A stretch of DNA of 64,000 nucleotides, taken from Teretinema zuelzerae. Its GTDB lineage: Bacteria; Spirochaetota; Spirochaetia; Treponematales; Treponemataceae. Shown here piece by piece: positions 34,858 to 43,507 of this stretch (positions are counted from its first letter, which is position 1; each line of letters begins with the position of its first letter). The stretch spans positions 558,001-622,000 of the forward strand of contig NZ_JAINWA010000003.1 of assembly GCF_021021555.1 (NCBI RefSeq), read 5' to 3'. The position numbers were made by a program, and so were the translations under genes. Under the pieces are notes generated by a model. The model was not told the DNA's origin. It ran no database searches and saw only the letters and a list, made by a program, of their open reading frames with translations.

Positions 34858-37302
34858 CTATTGCACCATCAGGCCGAGTATGCGCTCGGCGAGTTCCCGC
34901 AGTTCTCCGCAGCGGGACTCGGCCTCCGCGGCGCGGCCTTCGCCCTTCATCGCGAACAATTCGCCGGCGAGGCGGTGCGAGCGGGAATGCAGTTCCTTGA
35001 TCGAACAAGCGGCGGCTTCGGACGGGATGTCTTCGGATTCGCGAAGCAGTCCGCAGAGGCGGCAGGTCTCATGGTCGAATAGGGATTGATCTTCGGCCGT
35101 TCCGGAGATGCGGCTTTCTACGGCGGAAGCCCATGAGCGGTGCTCGATGGCGGCTATCAGGTACGGAATGCGGTTTTTGGGCAGCTCCTTCAGATTTTTC
35201 CATGCAGGAGGGGCCTGCCAGGTTCCCATCCAGCCGGTAAAAGCCGCGGCCGGCATCGGACGGGAGATGGCGTAGCCTTGCGCCAGCTCACATCCCATGC
35301 ACAACAGAATTTCCCCATGAGCCACGGTTTCCACGCCTTCCGCTATCAGATTCCTGCGGAACGCGGCCGCGAGCGCGACGACTCCGTCGAGAATCGCGAT
35401 GTCTTCAGGATCGTCCAGAATATCCCTGATGAAGCTCTGATCGATTTTTATCATCCCCGCCGGAAGCTGTTTCAGATAGAGCAGAGACGAGTATCCGGTG
35501 CCGAAGTCGTCGAGGGCGAAGCCGACCCCGAGAGAGCGGCAGGTTTCCATCAGCGCGGAGACGATGCCGATATCGTCGAGGGCGCTCGTCTCGAGTATCT
35601 CGAGTTCAAGGTCGCCCGGAACGGCGCCGGGGTGGGCGGAGATCAGATCACGAAGCCGCGGCGCGAAATCGGGGTGCTGCAGCTGGAGGGCGCCGACGTT
35701 TACGCTGACGGGGATGCGCAAACCCTCCGCGCGCCAGGCTTCTATCTGGCCGAGAGCGGTGTCGATCACCCATTCTCCGAGCTCTATCGATAAGGGATGG
35801 TTTTCGATGATGGGAAGAAAATCCGACGGAGGCACAAGGCCGAGTTCCGGATGCTGCCAGCGGATGAGAGCCTCGGCTCCGATCAGCGCACCGGTATGCA
35901 TGTTGACTTTGGGCTGGTAATACAGAACGAATTCGCGTGCGGCCAGGGCGTTCTGAATCCGCTTGAGGCTTTCATACCGGCCCCGGACGTTCCGGTCGTG
36001 TTCGGAGTCGAAGATATGGAACCTGTTTTTGCCCGACTGCTTCGCCTGGTACATCGCCTGGTCCGCCTGCCTGAGCAGCTGGTCGGCGTCGACTTCGTCC
36101 CGTTGCGGGAATACCGACACGCCGAGGCTGGCTGATACCCTCAGCGTGATATCGCCGACCGTTACCGGCTGCGCGGCGGCTTCGAGCAGGCGCGTCAGTA
36201 TCGGAAGGCTCGCGTCTATCCCGTTCAGATCGACGAGAACCGCTACGAACTCGTCTCCTCCGAGCCGGGCGAGGGTGTCTCCCTCGCGAAGGGCCTGGGT
36301 CATCCGGGACGCGAGGGCGGCCAGCAGAAGATCGCCGGTTTCGTGGCCGTGCTCGTCGTTGACCGCCTTGAAGCCGTCGAGATCGAGATAGACGATGGCG
36401 ATGTGCAGAGCCCGGCGCGGAGCCTGAGCCATGGCCTGCGTCATCCGGTCGGACAGCAGAAGCCGGTTCGGCAGCCCGGTAAGGGAATCGAAATGGGCTA
36501 TTCTTTCCAGCTGGCTCTGGTATTCCTTGAGCGCGGTGATGTCGGAGAATTGCGCGATATAGTTGCCGGTTTCGCCGGAAGGAGAGCGCACGGAGCTGAT
36601 GGTCAGCAGTTCGCAGAACACCTTTCCGTCCTTGCTTCGGTTCCACACCTCCCCGCTCCAATGTCCCTCTTCCGCAAGGGAACGCCACAGAGCCGCGTAG
36701 AATTCAGCGCCGTGGCGGCCCGATTGCAGCATCCGCGGATTTTTTCCGAGCGCTTCCTCGCGGCTGTACCCGGTAATTTCGGTAAACGCCGGGTTGACCT
36801 CGACGATGACTGCGTTCGAGTCGGTGATCAGGATGCCTTCGCTCGAATGGGTGAACACATTGGCGGCGAGGCGAAGCTCGTCTTCGGCCTTCGCAAGCTT
36901 GCGGTTTACGTCTATCGATTTGAAGATGCGCCCGACGACGGGAGGAAGCCGGTCGATGAGCTCCGTATCCTTGATGAGATAGTCGGCCGCGCCGAGCTTC
37001 ATGATCGATACCGCCAGCTGTTCGTCGCCCTGGCCGGTCATCATGACGAACGGAAGCTCCGAGCCCGAGTCCTTGAGACGCCTGACCAGGTCTTCGCCGG
37101 TCATGTCCGGAAGACGGTAATCGAGAAGCATGAGGGCAGGATTCAGCCGTTCTATCGCGTCGAGGGCGGAGCGTCCGCTGCCGGCGGTTTCTACCAAGTA
37201 TCCCTTCCGCATCAGGGCGCGCGAGGCAAGCTCGCAGAGGCCCTCGTCGTCGTCGACAATGAGAATCCAGTCGATCCGCGAATCTTTGCCGCTAGTCTCC
37301 AT
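34858..37302 (-). CDS. REC-PAS-GGDEF-EAL cyclic-di-GMP enzyme with C-terminal CZB-like domain
   Basis: The 814-residue protein has a receiver (about residues 12-125), a PAS domain (about 140-260), GGDEF (about 280-440; motif GGDEF at 348-352, with an RxxD inhibitory site five residues before) and EAL (about 450-700; EAL at 477-479, with DDFGTG, the KID lysine and AEGVET intact). Both catalytic halves look active. The last 100 residues carry a CZB-like pattern: HRSW, HETCRLCG and HSRSH. CZB domains hold zinc with three His and one Cys and sense zinc or oxidants. The gene is last in an operon with a kinase and a single-domain receiver. Confidence 0.92.
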   Translation of the reverse strand: METSGKDSRIDWILIVDDDEGLCELASRALMRKGYLVETAGSGRSALDAIERLNPALMLLDYRLPDMTGEDLVRRLKDSGSELPFVMMTGQGDEQLAVSIMKLGAADYLIKDTELIDRLPPVVGRIFKSIDVNRKLAKAEDELRLAANVFTHSSEGILITDSNAVIVEVNPAFTEITGYSREEALGKNPRMLQSGRHGAEFYAALWRSLAEEGHWSGEVWNRSKDGKVFCELLTISSVRSPSGETGNYIAQFSDITALKEYQSQLERIAHFDSLTGLPNRLLLSDRMTQAMAQAPRRALHIAIVYLDLDGFKAVNDEHGHETGDLLLAALASRMTQALREGDTLARLGGDEFVAVLVDLNGIDASLPILTRLLEAAAQPVTVGDITLRVSASLGVSVFPQRDEVDADQLLRQADQAMYQAKQSGKNRFHIFDSEHDRNVRGRYESLKRIQNALAAREFVLYYQPKVNMHTGALIGAEALIRWQHPELGLVPPSDFLPIIENHPLSIELGEWVIDTALGQIEAWRAEGLRIPVSVNVGALQLQHPDFAPRLRDLISAHPGAVPGDLELEILETSALDDIGIVSALMETCRSLGVGFALDDFGTGYSSLLYLKQLPAGMIKIDQSFIRDILDDPEDIAILDGVVALAAAFRRNLIAEGVETVAHGEILLCMGCELAQGYAISRPMPAAAFTGWMGTWQAPPAWKNLKELPKNRIPYLIAAIEHRSWASAVESRISGTAEDQSLFDHETCRLCGLLRESEDIPSEAAACSIKELHSRSHRLAGELFAMKGEGRAAEAESRCGELRELAERILGLMVQ

Positions 37303-37334
37303 TATACCCTCTCAATGGCATCGATTGCTCTTCT

Positions 37335-37790
37335 TTATCGGTCGCCATGTACGCCGTTCAAGACGGGAACCTGAACGACCATCAAAAAAAGGCCGAGCTG
37401 GCGAACCGCGTTCACGAATGAATCGTATTCTACGGGCTTGGTTATATAGTTGCTGCATCCCAGGGCATGGCAGTTTTCAACCTCGCGGGGATCGTCCGTC
37501 GTGGTGATCATGACTACCGGCAATTTGCGCAGTTCCGGATGCGTTTTTATCTGCGCGAGCACTTCTGTTCCAGACATCTTCGGCATGCGGATGTCGAGAA
37601 GAAGTATATAGGCTTTGCCCGGTTCGCGATGCGCGCCTTCTCCGCGGCGGAACAGAAAATCGGAAATCTCCTGTCCGTCGCTGAAGCGCAGCACCGGATT
37701 TACGATTCCGGCCCGGGCAAGATTCTTCTTGATAAGATCGGCATGTCCGTCGTCGTCTTCCGCGATCAGAATTACTACTTCCTGATTCAT
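37335..37790 (-). CDS. Single-domain response regulator (Rcp1-like)
   Basis: The protein of about 151 residues is only a receiver, with the acidic pair in AEDDDGHADLI, the phospho-acceptor Asp in LLLDIRMPKMSG and Lys in NYITKPVEY. It has the longer beta4-alpha4 type seen in Rcp1, the partner of phytochrome-like kinases. The start at 37790 is chosen for the GGGGAG 6 nt upstream; a start at 37817 would add nine residues. It lies between a multi-sensor kinase and the REC-GGDEF-EAL gene and could pass phosphate between them. Confidence 0.88.
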   Translation of the reverse strand: MNQEVVILIAEDDDGHADLIKKNLARAGIVNPVLRFSDGQEISDFLFRRGEGAHREPGKAYILLLDIRMPKMSGTEVLAQIKTHPELRKLPVVMITTTDDPREVENCHALGCSNYITKPVEYDSFVNAVRQLGLFLMVVQVPVLNGVHGDR

Positions 37791-37829
37791 TGCATTCTCC
37801 CCGTGTGCTGTTTTCATTTCACCCTTTGA

Positions 37830-40364
37830 TTAATCGCCTTCGTTCTTGCGCGCCGGAGGCAGGGAAACGATGAAAACGCTTCCCGTGCCGAGCTCCGATT
37901 CGGCGCGGATCTCTCCGTACATCCGGCTCAAGGCCTGTCTCGCGATCGTCAGTCCGATGCCCTCGCCTTCAGATGCATCGGGATCGAGCCGGTGGAACAA
38001 TTCGAAGACGTGCTCAAGATGATTCTGCGCGATTCCGACGCCGTTGTCCTCGACGCTGTATGTTGCCCGGTCTCCGGCGATGGTTCCGCTGATGCGAATT
38101 TTCAGCGGCCTGGCGGGATCCCGGTATTTTATGGCGTTGCCGATCAGGTTCGAAAAAACCTGAGTGACCTGCACCGCGTCCGCCCTGCACGGAGGAAGAT
38201 TTTCCACGGTCAATTCGACGCCCAGATCCGCAATGGTGTAGGAGAAGGTTTCGATCAGCCGCTCCATGCAGCGGTTCATGTCGATATTCTCGAACTGCAG
38301 AGAAGCCCTTCCCTGCCGTGAAAGACGAAGCAGCCCTTTCAGAAGCTTATCCATCTGAGCCGCGCTGACCCTGATCCGGTTGATCGAACTTTTCATCTCC
38401 GGAAGTCCGGCGCTCAAGGCCTTTTCGAGCCCGTCCGAGCCGGTTTCCAGCGCGGTTTCAATATCTGCGAGGGAATATTCAAGTTCGCGGCTGTAGCCGT
38501 CGACGTTTACCAGCGGAGACCTGAGATCGTGCGACGCGACGTATACGATCTGCTCGAGCTCTTTATTCTTCGAGTCTATGATCGCCTGTATCCGCTTGGA
38601 TTCGGAAATATCGGTCGTGATGGTCGCGAACCGGTTCTTGCCGGGCGAGACCACCGATACGGCGAAATGCTTGTCCATGGGAGGGAAGTACGTCTCGTAG
38701 TGGTAGGGTTCGCCGGTAACGGCCACGCGGGCGAACTCTTCCAGGTACGGCGGCGCTCCGGCTCCGTACACTTCTGTCGCGAGCCTGCCGACGGCCCGTT
38801 CCTTCTTGATGCCGGTAATGCGGGTGTACGCGTCGTTGCAGCCGATGATGCGATAATCGACCGGGTTGCCGGATTCGTCGAACACGAGCTCATGAAGGAC
38901 GACCATTTCAGCCATCGACGCAAAAAGCGCGGCCAGCTTGGCTTCGCTCTCTTTGAGGGCTTGTTCGGCGATCTTCCTGCCGACGATTTCCCAGGTGACG
39001 TCCGCGAGGAAGGAAACGGTGCGTACGTCTTCGTCGGTGTAGTCGGACGGTTTATTGCCGATTCCGAGAATTGCGACGATCTTTTGATCCTTGATGACCG
39101 GAACGACGAGCTCGCGGACAACCGGCGCATGGCCCTCCGGCAATCCCTTCCGGTGCGGAAGCGAGGCGTAATCGTTATGCACGACCGGTTTGCGTTCGCG
39201 CACGCAGTCTACCCAAACGCCTGCGCGGTCGACGCCGTAGTGCATCCCATGGCCTTCGGTCCGGCAGAATTCCGCGAGCGTGCGGGTTGACCAGGCCTGC
39301 AGAGAAAGAGTCTTCTGGTCCTCTTCGACGAAGTGATAAAAACCTATCGGGCTCGCCGTCAGTTCACTTACTTCGTCGAGGGCCTTCTGCAGCACTTCTT
39401 CAAGCGAGTGGTTCAGGGAATACTCGATCAGGAGGATGCGAAGGTGCAGCATTTTCTCCGATCGTTTGCGCTCGGCGATGTCGATGCCGATGCCGGCGAA
39501 ATACTGTTTTCCGAAAAGGGTCATCGGCGAGGCGGTAAAGTACATCGGGATCTTCGATCCGTCTTTTCTCTGAAGTTCGGCTTCCGCCTCGCCGAAGCCG
39601 GTTTCCATCGTCGTTTTGATGCCGGCAAGGACTGCCTGTTGGCTCTGTTCATCGTCCTTATACCAGTCGAGCAGCGTTTTGCCGGCCATTTCTTCCGCCG
39701 TATAGCCGGTCATCGCCTCGTGCTTCCGGTTCCATCTGACGATGCGCCCCTCGTAATCGTAGAGATACAATAAGCCGGGAACGCTGTCGAACACTGCGTC
39801 GATGAACGCTTTCTCGCGGACGAGATCTTCTTGGGCTCTCTTGCGCGCGGTTATGTCGTGAAAACTGACGAGGCTCGCCCATACCCGGCCGTCGACGTCG
39901 CGGATGGGAGCGCCGAATACCTCAAGCCATGTTTCTGTGCCGTCCGGCCGTTCCACGATCATATCGTCTATGTGCGATGACTCACCGTACATTCCCCGGA
40001 TGATGGGCATTTCTTCCACCGGGTACGGCTCGGCGTTTCCCGGCTTATGTGCGCGGTATACGTCGGAAAGATTGTGCTTCGAGGCGTCGGCCAAAATGCC
40101 CCGACCCAGAAGGCGCTGAGCCGCCTGGTTGGCGATGATCGGTTTTCCGCTCTCGGCTTCTACCATGAATACGCCGCTGGAAAGGTTGTCGAGGAGCGTA
40201 TTGAACAATTCCAGCTGGCGGTTCAGCGCGGACTCTCGTTCGCCGGCTCGCCGTTTTGTCCGCACGAATAATGCCAGCATCGCAGCGATCAAAAAGACGC
40301 ACAGCAAGGCAAGGGCATACAAAAACGCTGTAACGGGAGAACCGTTGAAGCTGTCTATATTCAT
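37830..40364 (-). CDS. Multi-PAS/GAF sensor histidine kinase
   Basis: The 844-residue kinase has one membrane segment near the N-terminus (about residues 12-32), two PAS domains (about 48-170 and 180-300), a GAF domain (about 310-455), a third PAS domain (about 465-590), HisKA with His612 in ASHDLRSP, and an HATPase domain (about 715-840). The kinase core resembles that of bacteriophytochromes, but the GAF domain lacks an obvious chromophore context. It is the first gene of a three-gene signalling operon. Confidence 0.92.
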   Translation of the reverse strand: MNIDSFNGSPVTAFLYALALLCVFLIAAMLALFVRTKRRAGERESALNRQLELFNTLLDNLSSGVFMVEAESGKPIIANQAAQRLLGRGILADASKHNLSDVYRAHKPGNAEPYPVEEMPIIRGMYGESSHIDDMIVERPDGTETWLEVFGAPIRDVDGRVWASLVSFHDITARKRAQEDLVREKAFIDAVFDSVPGLLYLYDYEGRIVRWNRKHEAMTGYTAEEMAGKTLLDWYKDDEQSQQAVLAGIKTTMETGFGEAEAELQRKDGSKIPMYFTASPMTLFGKQYFAGIGIDIAERKRSEKMLHLRILLIEYSLNHSLEEVLQKALDEVSELTASPIGFYHFVEEDQKTLSLQAWSTRTLAEFCRTEGHGMHYGVDRAGVWVDCVRERKPVVHNDYASLPHRKGLPEGHAPVVRELVVPVIKDQKIVAILGIGNKPSDYTDEDVRTVSFLADVTWEIVGRKIAEQALKESEAKLAALFASMAEMVVLHELVFDESGNPVDYRIIGCNDAYTRITGIKKERAVGRLATEVYGAGAPPYLEEFARVAVTGEPYHYETYFPPMDKHFAVSVVSPGKNRFATITTDISESKRIQAIIDSKNKELEQIVYVASHDLRSPLVNVDGYSRELEYSLADIETALETGSDGLEKALSAGLPEMKSSINRIRVSAAQMDKLLKGLLRLSRQGRASLQFENIDMNRCMERLIETFSYTIADLGVELTVENLPPCRADAVQVTQVFSNLIGNAIKYRDPARPLKIRISGTIAGDRATYSVEDNGVGIAQNHLEHVFELFHRLDPDASEGEGIGLTIARQALSRMYGEIRAESELGTGSVFIVSLPPARKNEGD

Positions 40365-40465
40365 TGATTAAAGTATAGGGATTTTTTCACGCTTGTCGAA
40401 CGACATTCGGGGGGGCGAAACTATTTTTTATAGATGATGAGCGAATCTTCGCGCCAGGGATTGCA

Positions 40466-40569
40466 GCGAGTATCCTTGCCGCGAAGCGGGAAGATACTCG
40501 CGGAAAGCCCGGCCGCGCCCTGAAACGGGCGCGGCGGCGTCCTGAACTGTTTGAAGTTATCAGGACGCC
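40466..40569 (-). terminator. Three consecutive hairpins after the lipoprotein gene
   Basis: Stems lie at 40536-40544/40561-40569 (GGCGTCCTG), 40512-40520/40527-40535 (GCCGCGCCC, loop of six) and 40466-40474/40493-40501 (GCGAGTATC). The first begins 9 nt after the stop of the lipoprotein gene. None is followed by a long T-run, so they may protect the 3' end of the mRNA as much as terminate it. The stretch 40365-40578 holds no gene. Confidence 0.6.
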
Positions 40570-40578
40570 GGTTTCAGA

Positions 40579-41298
40579 CTACCAGTCGAGGTTGTCGAGA
40601 TAGATGGTTTCGCTGGAGGCGGAGGCCGCGTCGTTCTTGATCGCGATGATGCTGACTGCGGCGACCTTGGCGACGTCGAAGCCGTCCTCAGTATAGTCGG
40701 ATGGATTTCCGAAAGCATAGCTCACGGCAGTCCATTCGTCCTTCACGGCGACAGGATTTTCCTTGCCCTGGGACTGTTTTCCGTTCGAGTCGCGGAGCAC
40801 GAGCTTGACGGCGGTGAGGGCGCTGGAGGCGGGAATGTTCGCCTTCACCGATACGGTTTTTCCGGTCAGATCAACCGGGGCGGAAACTCCGGCCTTGGCG
40901 AGATCGACTTTAAACGAGAACTGGGCGACGTTCGTGCTGTATTGGTTCTGGAGCACGGTGGCGGTTACCTTGAGGCTCGCCGCGCCTGAGCTTACCGTTG
41001 CGGAATCGGCGCTGAAGGCCATGTCCGAGACTGCCGCGCCGCCGGTAGAAGCGTCGCCCCAGGTTGCGCGGACGTCGCCGGTTTCGGCGGTGAAGCCGTC
41101 CGATGAAAGGGCGGCGATATTCGCGGATTCAAAGTCTACCTTGCCGACCAGCACCGGAGCATCCGGCGTATCAGGGGTTTCCGGTGTTTCAGTTGCGTCG
41201 GGTTCCGACGAATTTCCGGTGTCGCAAGCCGCGAACGGCAGGATGAACAGGGCCGCAACTGCAAACAGCACCGCTCCGTTGATGATTTTCTTTTTCAT
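40579..41298 (-). CDS. Lipoprotein with CBM-like beta-sandwich domain
   Basis: The 239-residue precursor has a lipobox LPFAAC with Cys25, followed by a Thr/Pro/Asp-rich spacer and one beta-sandwich domain (about residues 55-239). Segments such as VDFESANIAALSSDGF, SLKVTATVL and the closing ETIYLDNLDW resemble galactose-binding-like carbohydrate modules. No enzyme domain is present, so it may be a surface carbohydrate-binding protein. AAGGAGAG lies before the ATG at 41298; a longer frame from 41439 puts a polar tail before the signal peptide and is rejected. Confidence 0.85.
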   Translation of the reverse strand: MKKKIINGAVLFAVAALFILPFAACDTGNSSEPDATETPETPDTPDAPVLVGKVDFESANIAALSSDGFTAETGDVRATWGDASTGGAAVSDMAFSADSATVSSGAASLKVTATVLQNQYSTNVAQFSFKVDLAKAGVSAPVDLTGKTVSVKANIPASSALTAVKLVLRDSNGKQSQGKENPVAVKDEWTAVSYAFGNPSDYTEDGFDVAKVAAVSIIAIKNDAASASSETIYLDNLDW

Positions 41299-41402
41299 GT
41301 ATCTCTCCTTCGAAATGTGTGTCCGGGGTTTTCGCCCCGGTTTCCCAGTATAAAAGCGATATCCGGGACCGACAGATTCCCTGGGGAGGGTTTTGACCGG
41401 TA

Positions 41403-42302
41403 CTAAAGGTACTGGCCCGAGGAGAGCATGTTCGAGCAATAGGCGAAGAAGTCGCTGAAATCCTTTTCGTAGAGAGTGTTTTTTTTACAGGCGAAGGTAA
41501 AATCATGGACGATGGAGAAATCCCGTACGTCGATGCGGGCAAGCGCGCCTGAGCGGATCTCCTGTTCGACGGAAATCTCGTACAAAACGGCAATGCCGCA
41601 TCCCCTTCGAACCAAATCCTTCGCCGCGCCGATGCTCCCGATTTCGAGACAGCGGCTGAATGATTTCAGGGATAAATTGCGCGAGCCGAGGAAGTCCTCT
41701 ACGAGCATGCGGCCGCCGCTTCCCTGCTCCCGCGCGATGAAGGTTTCGGAAAGCAGCTCTTCGATCTGCGCGCTCTTCCGCGCGAGAGGATGTTCGGGAG
41801 GGCACACGAACGCCATGGGGGACGAACACAGGGTGCGCGCGGTATAGGAATCGCGGTCGAAGCGGCCCTCGACGCAGAGAAAATCAAGGGTACCGCGGTC
41901 GAGCTCGCGCAGCAGGGCGTCCGTATTATCGACGGCGAGCGACGCCTGCGAGTCGGGATAATCCGCGAGCCATCGGGCGATGAAGCGGGGCATCAGAAAT
42001 TCGCCGATCGTCCGGGTCGCGCCGAAGCGCAGGTCCTTTCGGCTCTGGACGGCAAGCATGCGTTCGCGGGTGCGCCGGGCGTCGGCCTCGACGGATTCAG
42101 CATAGTCCTTCAGGATGCCGGCGGCCTCAGTGGGCCGCACGGTTCGCCCCTTAACCTCGAACAGTTTCACCCCCAGTTCCGCTTCAAGATGCCTGATATG
42201 CTGGGTGACCGCAGGCTGGGTTACGAACAAAGCTTCGGCGCTTCGGGTAAAACTGCGAAGGCGGTACACGGAGAGAAACGTATGAAGCCTGAAATCGATC
42301 AC
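41403..42302 (-). CDS. LysR-family transcriptional regulator
   Basis: The 299-residue protein has an N-terminal LysR winged helix (about residues 5-62, with SFTRSAEALFVTQPAVTQHIRHLEAELGVKLFE) and a periplasmic-binding-like effector domain. The start is GTG with AAGGAG upstream. It is divergent from the YeiH-type permease gene, and the gap holds an inverted repeat over the permease -35 box. LysR-YeiH pairs of this kind are common, and the regulator is expected to control the permease. Confidence 0.94.
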   Translation of the reverse strand: MIDFRLHTFLSVYRLRSFTRSAEALFVTQPAVTQHIRHLEAELGVKLFEVKGRTVRPTEAAGILKDYAESVEADARRTRERMLAVQSRKDLRFGATRTIGEFLMPRFIARWLADYPDSQASLAVDNTDALLRELDRGTLDFLCVEGRFDRDSYTARTLCSSPMAFVCPPEHPLARKSAQIEELLSETFIAREQGSGGRMLVEDFLGSRNLSLKSFSRCLEIGSIGAAKDLVRRGCGIAVLYEISVEQEIRSGALARIDVRDFSIVHDFTFACKKNTLYEKDFSDFFAYCSNMLSSGQYL

Positions 42303-42343
42303 TGGAACGCTCCTTTTTTATCATAAATTATTCTTATGGATAG

Positions 42344-42368
42344 ATAATAATATATAAATTGTTATTAT
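42344..42368 (+). promoter_or_regulatory. Probable LysR-type binding site
   Basis: ATAATAA and TTATTAT form an inverted repeat with an 11-bp spacer, which agrees with LysR-type site spacing. It overlaps the -35 box of the permease promoter and lies 42 bp from the regulator start. Confidence 0.55.
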
Positions 42369-42387
42369 GCATACCGCTCGATATACT
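42359..42387 (+). promoter_or_regulatory. Promoter of the YeiH-type permease gene
   Basis: TTGTTA at 42359-42364 and TATACT at 42382-42387 are spaced by 17 bp. The ATG follows the -10 box by only 8 nt and has no Shine-Dalgarno sequence, which suggests a leaderless mRNA. Confidence 0.65.
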
Positions 42388-42395
42388 GCGAAACC

Positions 42396-43427
42396 ATGAA
42401 ATACATACAAACACGATTCGCGCGCCTTTCGCGCCTCCTTCCGGGGATAGCCCTGTCGTTCGCCGCGGGAATCCCGGCCTGGTTCGCGGGAAAAACCTTT
42501 CCCATAATAGGCGGAGCTGTCTTCGCGATCATTGCGGGGATCATCGCCGCTGCCGCACTGCGGCCTCGGGCGGGCAAGCCCGGCATCGGCTTCGTATCGA
42601 AGAAATTCCTCCAGTGGTCGATTATTCTTCTTGGTTTCGGCATGAACATCGAAACAGTGGTGCGGGTCGGAAGCGGTTCGCTGATCGTTATGGCGTTTAC
42701 GCTGAGCGCATCCTTCGCAACCGCCGCTCTATTCCGGAAAATCCTGAAGATTCCGGGAAAACAAGCGGCGCTGATCGGAATCGGGACCTGCATCTGCGGA
42801 GGCTCGGCTATAGCGGCGGCGGCTCCGGTAATCGGAGCGGACGAACACGATGTCGCTCAATCCATTTCCACCATTTTTCTGTTCAATATCGCCGCAGTAT
42901 TCCTTTTTCCCGCCCTGGGGAGGCTCATCGGCTTGAGCGATTTCGGCTTCGGCCTGTGGGCTGGAACGGCGATCAACGACACCTCGTCCGTGGTCGCGGC
43001 GGCTTCCGCCTGGAGCGAGGCTGCGGGAACCGGGGAAGCCCTCGAATTCGCCGCCATCGTAAAGCTCACCAGAACGCTGTTGATCATTCCGGTGACCGTA
43101 GCTCTTTCGGTCTATATGGGAATACAATCGCGCAAAGGCGGAACGCGGGGGGAATTCAACTTGATGAAGATATTTCCCTGGTTCGTCGTCGGGTTCCTCG
43201 CGGCCGCTCTGACCGCTTCGTTTTCCGGCATCGATCCGGCGATTCTGAAGCAGCTCGAGGGCGCCGGCAAATTCATGATCGTCGTCGCGATGGCGGCGAT
43301 CGGACTTTCCACGGACTTTAAGCGAATCGCGCACAGCGGCTGGAAGCCGATCGCCCTGGGCCTCGCGTGCTGGTTCGCGGTTTCGGCTGTCTCTCTGGCC
43401 GTGCAGGGGTGCAGCGGATATCTGTGA
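42396..43427 (+). CDS. YeiH/UPF0324 family putative anion (sulfate-type) exporter
   Basis: The 343-residue protein has about ten membrane segments and the family marks GIGTCICGGSAIAAAAPVI, WAGTAINDTSSVVAA and KLTRTLLIIPVT. The family is named as putative sulfate exporters, but the function is poorly proven and some members act on sulfonates. Together with the divergent LysR gene it forms the common LysR-YeiH module. Confidence 0.93.
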   Translation: MKYIQTRFARLSRLLPGIALSFAAGIPAWFAGKTFPIIGGAVFAIIAGIIAAAALRPRAGKPGIGFVSKKFLQWSIILLGFGMNIETVVRVGSGSLIVMAFTLSASFATAALFRKILKIPGKQAALIGIGTCICGGSAIAAAAPVIGADEHDVAQSISTIFLFNIAAVFLFPALGRLIGLSDFGFGLWAGTAINDTSSVVAAASAWSEAAGTGEALEFAAIVKLTRTLLIIPVTVALSVYMGIQSRKGGTRGEFNLMKIFPWFVVGFLAAALTASFSGIDPAILKQLEGAGKFMIVVAMAAIGLSTDFKRIAHSGWKPIALGLACWFAVSAVSLAVQGCSGYL

Positions 43428-43492
43428 ACCTGAGGAAAGTCTCATGCCGCGATTTATTTTATTACTATTTCCCTAGCTATTCTGCTCCGTTC

Positions 43493-43501
43493 TGGTATAA
43501 T
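43493..43501 (+). promoter_or_regulatory. Extended -10 box before the SGNH esterase gene
   Basis: TGGTATAAT is a consensus extended -10 element and ends 6 nt before the ATG at 43508. No clear -35 box is seen, as is usual with extended -10 promoters. Confidence 0.6.
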
Positions 43502-43507
43502 GCAGAT

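Noticed and set aside
40466-40569. CRISPR-like or tandem repeat array
   Set aside because: The three stems differ in sequence and there is no repeated unit with spacers.
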